NCBI GenBank assembly: GCA_009779295.1
Contig: WREN01000183.1
Coordinates: 1 to 5,039, forward strand
Length of the DNA stretch: 5,039 nucleotides
Direction: 5' to 3'
Source: Oscillospiraceae bacterium
GTDB lineage: Bacteria > Bacillota > Clostridia > Oscillospirales > CAG-272
The position numbers were made by a program, and so were the translations under genes. Every line of letters starts with the position of its first letter. The first letter of the stretch is position 1. The notes under the pieces were generated by a model. That model ran no database searches. It worked only from the letters and a program-made list of their open reading frames with translations, and was not told where the DNA came from. Below are positions 4,961 through 5,039 of this stretch, one piece after another.

Positions 4961-5039
4961 ATGAGCCTGCTGACAAAATACCTCAAACCTTTTGCGCTGT
5001 TATTGGCGTTGTGCCTTTTACTGCTGTTTTTTCAAGTGC
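4961..5039 (+). CDS. Probable ABC transporter membrane/ATP-binding protein, 3'-partial
   Basis: Only the first 26 codons are present. They read MSLLTKYLKPF followed by a long hydrophobic span (ALLLALCLLLLFFQV), which is still open at the right edge. A short K-YLKP-type head running directly into transmembrane helix 1 and ending in FQV is typical of Firmicute half-size ABC exporters (type-IV fold, MsbA/YheI-like). ATG 4961 has an AAGGGA site (4949-4954) 6 nt upstream. No clear promoter was found directly upstream, and the Ig-like remnant ends 11 bp before it. The assignment rests on a short segment; another membrane protein is possible. Confidence 0.55.
   Translation, partial: MSLLTKYLKPFALLLALCLLLLFFQV

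Noticed and set aside
1..5039. CRISPR array, tRNA/rRNA, insertion sequence or phage genes
   Set aside because: Reading both strands I found no regularly spaced repeats, no tRNA-like cloverleaf segment, no transposase or integrase motifs, and no terminal inverted repeats.

Overview
The window looks like chromosomal DNA from a Firmicute, most likely a clostridial or gut-associated relative. Genes are separated by AT-rich gaps that carry near-consensus sigma-A promoters (TTGACA/TATAAT type, 17-bp spacers), starts have strong purine-rich Shine-Dalgarno sites, and one gene uses TTG. Neither the base composition nor the gene set fixes a genus. The standard genetic code fits all intact genes.

Layout. 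(1) 1-1289, plus strand: an FGGY-family carbohydrate kinase whose first ~70 residues lie off the left edge, ended by a strong hairpin terminator (1296-1328). (2) 1339-1812, minus: a small, unrecognised membrane-anchored protein of 157 aa. (3) 1937-2890, minus: a URO-D superfamily protein with a TTG start. It carries the H-x-C...C zinc pattern of corrinoid-linked methyltransferases rather than the features of heme-pathway uroporphyrinogen decarboxylase. (4) 2891-3127: a divergent promoter region in which two 17-bp-spacer promoters interleave with near two-fold symmetry. The plus-strand promoter is a perfect consensus. It leads into a 10-bp tandem duplication, a 22-codon ORF that looks like the start of a frameshifted small membrane protein, and then (5) 3128-3403, a CPYC glutaredoxin-like protein. 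(6) 3378-4628, minus: a protein resembling the N-terminal domain of neutral ceramidases but cytoplasmic, short, and with Asn where the catalytic Ser should be. Its tail overlaps the glutaredoxin tail by 26 bp. (7) 4629-4960: the ceramidase-like gene's promoter, a 14-bp dyad, and a decayed fragment encoding a bacterial Ig-like strand pattern with an in-frame TGA. (8) 4961-5039, plus: the first 26 codons of what looks like an ABC exporter membrane subunit.

How the genes fit together. Sugar kinase, URO-D-family protein and ceramidase-like hydrolase are often seen in carbohydrate or glycan/lipid catabolic neighbourhoods, but nothing here proves one pathway. The two minus-strand genes 1339-1812 and 1937-2890 could share a transcript, as no convincing terminator lies between them. 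I see no complete novel system. The most noteworthy items are the interleaved divergent promoter, the broken small-protein reading frame behind it, the substituted active site in the ceramidase-like protein, and the methyltransferase-type zinc triad in the URO-D protein.
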